Assembly: GCF_026011795.1 (NCBI RefSeq)
Contig: NZ_BRVS01000009.1
Coordinates: 56,884 to 120,883 of the forward strand
From: Arthrobacter mangrovi
GTDB lineage: Bacteria > Actinomycetota > Actinomycetes > Actinomycetales > Micrococcaceae
Direction of reading: 5' to 3'
Length of the DNA: 64,000 bases
Positions 61,504 to 64,000 of the stretch are shown here, piece after piece. Under the pieces are notes generated by a model. It was not told the origin of the DNA, made no database searches, and saw nothing but the letters and a program-made list of their open reading frames with translations. The position numbers were made by a program, and so were the translations under genes. The first letter of the stretch is position 1, and every line of letters begins with the position of its first letter.

Positions 61504-63612
61504 ATGAGTACTGCAGTCTTGGCCAAACCGCGCCCAGATGCCGGCCAGAAGAAGAATGTCTTCCGGCCTGATATTCAGGGGCTGAGGGCCTTCGCTGTTC
61601 TGGCCGTGATCGCTGACCACTTGTTTCATTGGCCCGCTGGCGGGTTCGTCGGGGTTGACGTGTTCTTCGTAATTTCTGGGTTCCTGATTACTGGACTGCT
61701 GATCCGTGAGCACGAGAAAACTGGCACGATTTCCTTCACAAACTTCTATAAGCGCCGCGTGAAGCGAATCCTGCCGGCTTCGGTGCTCGTCCTCTTAGTT
61801 ACCGCTGCGGCGGCATGGCTGGTATTCCCGGCGAACCGAGCACGGGAGACCACCGTGGATGCACTGTGGTCGTTCTTCTTTGCGGGCAACTGGCGCTTTG
61901 CCACCGAAGGGACCGACTACTTCCAAGAGGGAATGCTCCCCTCACCGCTGCAGCACTACTGGTCCTTGGGCGTAGAAGAGCAGTTCTACTTCGTGTGGCC
62001 GTGGGTCATGTTACTCGTCTACTGGCTTTTGGCGCGGAGAGGACTGACTTCGGCCCGGGTGATCCTTGGTTGGATCATGGGCGGCATCATACTGGCATCG
62101 TTCGGTTGGGCGGTCTTCGAAACGACTACCAGCCCGACGTGGGCGTATTTCTCGACGTTCTCTCGGGCGTGGGAGCTGGGTATTGGTGCGTTGCTCGCCG
62201 TCGCTTCGCCTATTCTGTCCCGTATCCAAGGCTCGCTTCGGCCGGTGCTGGGCTGGCTGGGGCTGGCTGGCATGTTCGCTTCCCTCTTCCTGATCACGGC
62301 GGGACCGGAATTCCCGGCCCCGGCTGCCGCGTTCCCCGTACTTTGTACTGCCTTGGTGATCGCGTCGGGAAGCGGGCAACCGGCCCAGGGAATGTTCGCG
62401 TTGACGAATCGAGCAGCCGGCTACATCGGCGACATCTCGTTCTCCCTGTACCTGTGGCATTGGCCAATCATTATTATCCTGGTGGCGTTCCTACCGAGTG
62501 ACAGCGCCCTCTACTACGGGGTTGCGCTCGGGCTTACTGCTGCCTTATCGGTGGCGTCGTACCACTTTGTGGAGAACCCGTTGCGGCATTTCGAACTCGC
62601 CTCGACGAAGCGGCAGCGTCGGCGGCAAGTCAGCACGCGGACGGCAAATATCGCGCTCGGCGCTTTGGCGGTGATGACCGCGGCGTGTGTTACTTTCGCG
62701 CTGAACGATCCGCGGCACGTGGTGGACCAGGCGGACGCGCAGACCGGTCCCTCGTCGTTTGAGCAGCTAGCCGCTGAGCGAGCCGCAGAGGAGAAAGCCC
62801 ATCAGACGTGCTTCGGAGCGGCTTCGACCCAAACAGATGCCGACTGCGCGGGCCTGCTTGATGACAGCCTTACGCCATCGATAGACGACTATGCGGATGA
62901 TAATGGCAGCGGGTACGAATGCTGGCGGGGAGAGGGCGAAGAGTTCCAGGACTGCACCATCGGTTCCGCCAAAGATGACGCAATGCGGATTGCCGTGATT
63001 GGGGATAGCCACGCAGCGTCTATGCTCCCGGCGATTTCTGAGAAAGCTTTGGCGAATAATTGGAGCATTGATGTTTTCGTTGGTTGGGGCTGCCAGTGGA
63101 AGAAGCATGCAGACACGGACGACTGCCGAAGCGAACTCGAAAAGGTGCAGGAGAAACTTCTGGCCAAGGACGCCTACAACGCGGTGATTACCACTGCGAA
63201 GCGACGGGATCCTGGCCAAGAGGCCGACTCGGCAAGCGCCGGCTTCGCGGAAGTATGGGAGCCCGTCGCCGAACGCGGCACGAAGGTCATCGCCATCGCC
63301 GATGTCCCGGCTGTAAGCCAGCGTGCCCTTGAATGTCTCACCCGTGTTGGGTTTAACGTTAAGGACAACGACTGTGCCACCCCAAAGGATGAAGCCTTAG
63401 CCGGCACGGACCCGCTCATTGCCGCTGTTGAAACGGTTTCTGGCGCGGCTCTAATTGAGACGACCGACTACTTCTGCGATTTGAGTTCATGTCCTGTTGT
63501 CATCGGCAACGCTATTGCCTACCGGGATTCTGCGGCCCATATAACCGGCACTTACGCGAAGACCCTCGCTCCGTTCCTTGAACAGGATCTCAAAGCGGCA
63601 CTGAAGGGGTAA
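61504..63612 (+). CDS. OafA-type acyltransferase with C-terminal SGNH domain
   Basis: A 702-residue protein. The N-terminal acyltransferase-3 domain has F-R-P-D-I-Q-G-L-R-A-F-A-V-L, catalytic His in D-H-L-F-H, F-V-G-V-D-V-F-F-V-I-S-G-F and S-L-G-V-E-E-Q-F-Y-F-V-W-P. About eleven membrane segments follow to residue 400. The C-terminal periplasmic/extracellular part (about 480-700) is an SGNH hydrolase-like domain with V-I-G-D-S-H-A-A and a late D-x-x-H-like end. Such fusions O-acetylate cell-wall polymers. ATG at 61504 follows GGGGGA. Confidence 0.85.
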   Translation: MSTAVLAKPRPDAGQKKNVFRPDIQGLRAFAVLAVIADHLFHWPAGGFVGVDVFFVISGFLITGLLIREHEKTGTISFTNFYKRRVKRILPASVLVLLVTAAAAWLVFPANRARETTVDALWSFFFAGNWRFATEGTDYFQEGMLPSPLQHYWSLGVEEQFYFVWPWVMLLVYWLLARRGLTSARVILGWIMGGIILASFGWAVFETTTSPTWAYFSTFSRAWELGIGALLAVASPILSRIQGSLRPVLGWLGLAGMFASLFLITAGPEFPAPAAAFPVLCTALVIASGSGQPAQGMFALTNRAAGYIGDISFSLYLWHWPIIIILVAFLPSDSALYYGVALGLTAALSVASYHFVENPLRHFELASTKRQRRRQVSTRTANIALGALAVMTAACVTFALNDPRHVVDQADAQTGPSSFEQLAAERAAEEKAHQTCFGAASTQTDADCAGLLDDSLTPSIDDYADDNGSGYECWRGEGEEFQDCTIGSAKDDAMRIAVIGDSHAASMLPAISEKALANNWSIDVFVGWGCQWKKHADTDDCRSELEKVQEKLLAKDAYNAVITTAKRRDPGQEADSASAGFAEVWEPVAERGTKVIAIADVPAVSQRALECLTRVGFNVKDNDCATPKDEALAGTDPLIAAVETVSGAALIETTDYFCDLSSCPVVIGNAIAYRDSAAHITGTYAKTLAPFLEQDLKAALKG

Positions 63613-63615
63613 GGC

Positions 63616-63631
63616 GCCCCGCACACGGGGC
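63616..63631 (+). terminator. Short GC hairpin after the OafA-like gene
   Basis: GCCCCG-CACA-CGGGGC forms a six-base stem with a four-base loop three bases past the stop codon region of the preceding gene. It is a modest terminator candidate. Confidence 0.45.
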
Positions 63632-63854
63632 TAGCGGCAGTCCTCGCAATAGGTGCCATGCCCGTCCGAGTATCGCCCTTCTCCGGCCCTACTCAATAAC
63701 AGTGCGGCGTGTCTGGGCGAACTCTCGGACCCTGTGCATGCCGGGGCTGTCCTCTTGTTGAGTGCCCCCAATATCTCTTTGAACGTGGAAACTCTTACTC
63801 AGCCATTGTTGCTTGTTCCTGACGGCCGGGCAAAAACCCCAAGTTATCCAGACC

Positions 63855-64000
63855 TTACCCAGACTCCAGGCCGCTGAACCCATCGATGACGAGTTCGACC
63901 AGATCGCCTCGCTCGCTGCGAATCTCGACCGCACACCCGAATCCGTTGTCTCCGTCCTCCAGCCGGACGTACTTGACGTTCGGGGACTGTAAGAAAAACG
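63855..64000 (-). CDS. C-terminal end of an unidentified protein (5' end beyond window)
   Basis: Reading the minus strand from the right edge, an open frame of 47 codons ends at TAA (63855-63857). The sequence looks protein-like: V-K-Y-V-R-L-E-D-G-D-N-G-F-G, then A-V-E-I-R-S-E-R-G-D-L-V-E-L-V-I and ending G-L-E-S-G. It has alternating strand-like patterns, but I recognise no family. No start lies in the window. Confidence 0.5.
   Translation of the reverse strand, partial: FFLQSPNVKYVRLEDGDNGFGCAVEIRSERGDLVELVIDGFSGLESG

Noticed and set aside
63689..63934. 81-codon minus-strand open frame near the right edge
   Set aside because: It overlaps, in another frame, the protein-like partial frame 63855-64000 and has no ribosome site or recognisable motif.
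1..64000. tRNA and rRNA genes
   Set aside because: I looked for tRNA T-loop-like GGTTCGA contexts with matching acceptor stems and for rRNA-conserved stretches and found none; a covariance-model scan (tRNAscan-SE, Infernal) would be the decisive check.

Overview
The window is a 64-kb chromosomal piece from a high-GC Gram-positive bacterium, most likely a Micrococcaceae actinobacterium (Arthrobacter-like). This is inferred from the GC-rich coding bias, Shine-Dalgarno starts with frequent GTG/TTG, an IdeR/DtxR-type iron box, BTAD and PucR regulators, Lrp fusions, DUF1540 and LssY_C proteins and a TasA/SipW cluster. I saw no rRNA, tRNA, CRISPR array, insertion sequence or integrase. Two genes are cut by the window edges (left 1-1466, right 63855-64000).

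Layout. (1) 1-4474, minus strand: a five-gene operon for a multi-subunit flavin/[2Fe-2S] amine or imino-acid oxidase (HcnABC / opine oxidase / D-hydroxyproline dehydrogenase type) plus a large permease. (2) 4633-16772: mostly single genes, including a flavin reductase-like protein, a secreted LamG protein, a DASS transporter, a BTAD regulator, a GNAT-AAA+ ATPase fusion, an aldo/keto reductase and a large repeat-rich surface protein. (3) 16842-26496: an Lrp-type regulator divergent from an uptake and catabolic operon (polar amino-acid-like ABC transporter, D-2-hydroxyacid dehydrogenase, YtcJ-type amidohydrolase, thiamine-diphosphate decarboxylase-like enzyme, M20 amidohydrolase). (4) 26605-28748: an AT-richer two-gene island, an ABC-type AAA ATPase plus a DUF4435/TOPRIM protein, which matches the PARIS (AriA-AriB) anti-phage architecture, inserted next to mfd (28883-32482). 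(5) 33179-41724: a synthase-dependent exopolysaccharide cluster (UDP-sugar enzymes, membrane GT2 synthase, PIG-L deacetylase, secreted GH53-like hydrolase) behind a hairpin-rich leader. (6) 41779-49761: small envelope proteins and a TasA/SipW-type fibre cluster with an Hpt-like protein, an HTH protein, an orphan histidine kinase, a PepSY lipoprotein and a DUF1540 protein. (7) 49776-53754: an iron-siderophore ABC importer with a fused permease. (8) 53932-59084: an SGNH lipoprotein, a 27-residue membrane peptide, and an agmatinase/MFS operon divergent from a PucR regulator. (9) 59085-64000: a decayed histidine-kinase remnant and surface acyltransferase genes.

The strongest candidates for further attention are the PARIS-like pair, the polysaccharide cluster that combines synthase, deacetylase and hydrolase, and a helically phased CTCAAG array upstream of the TasA-like gene whose motif recurs upstream of a second secreted protein in the same cluster. 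All assignments come from reading the sequence and recognising motifs; no database search was run.
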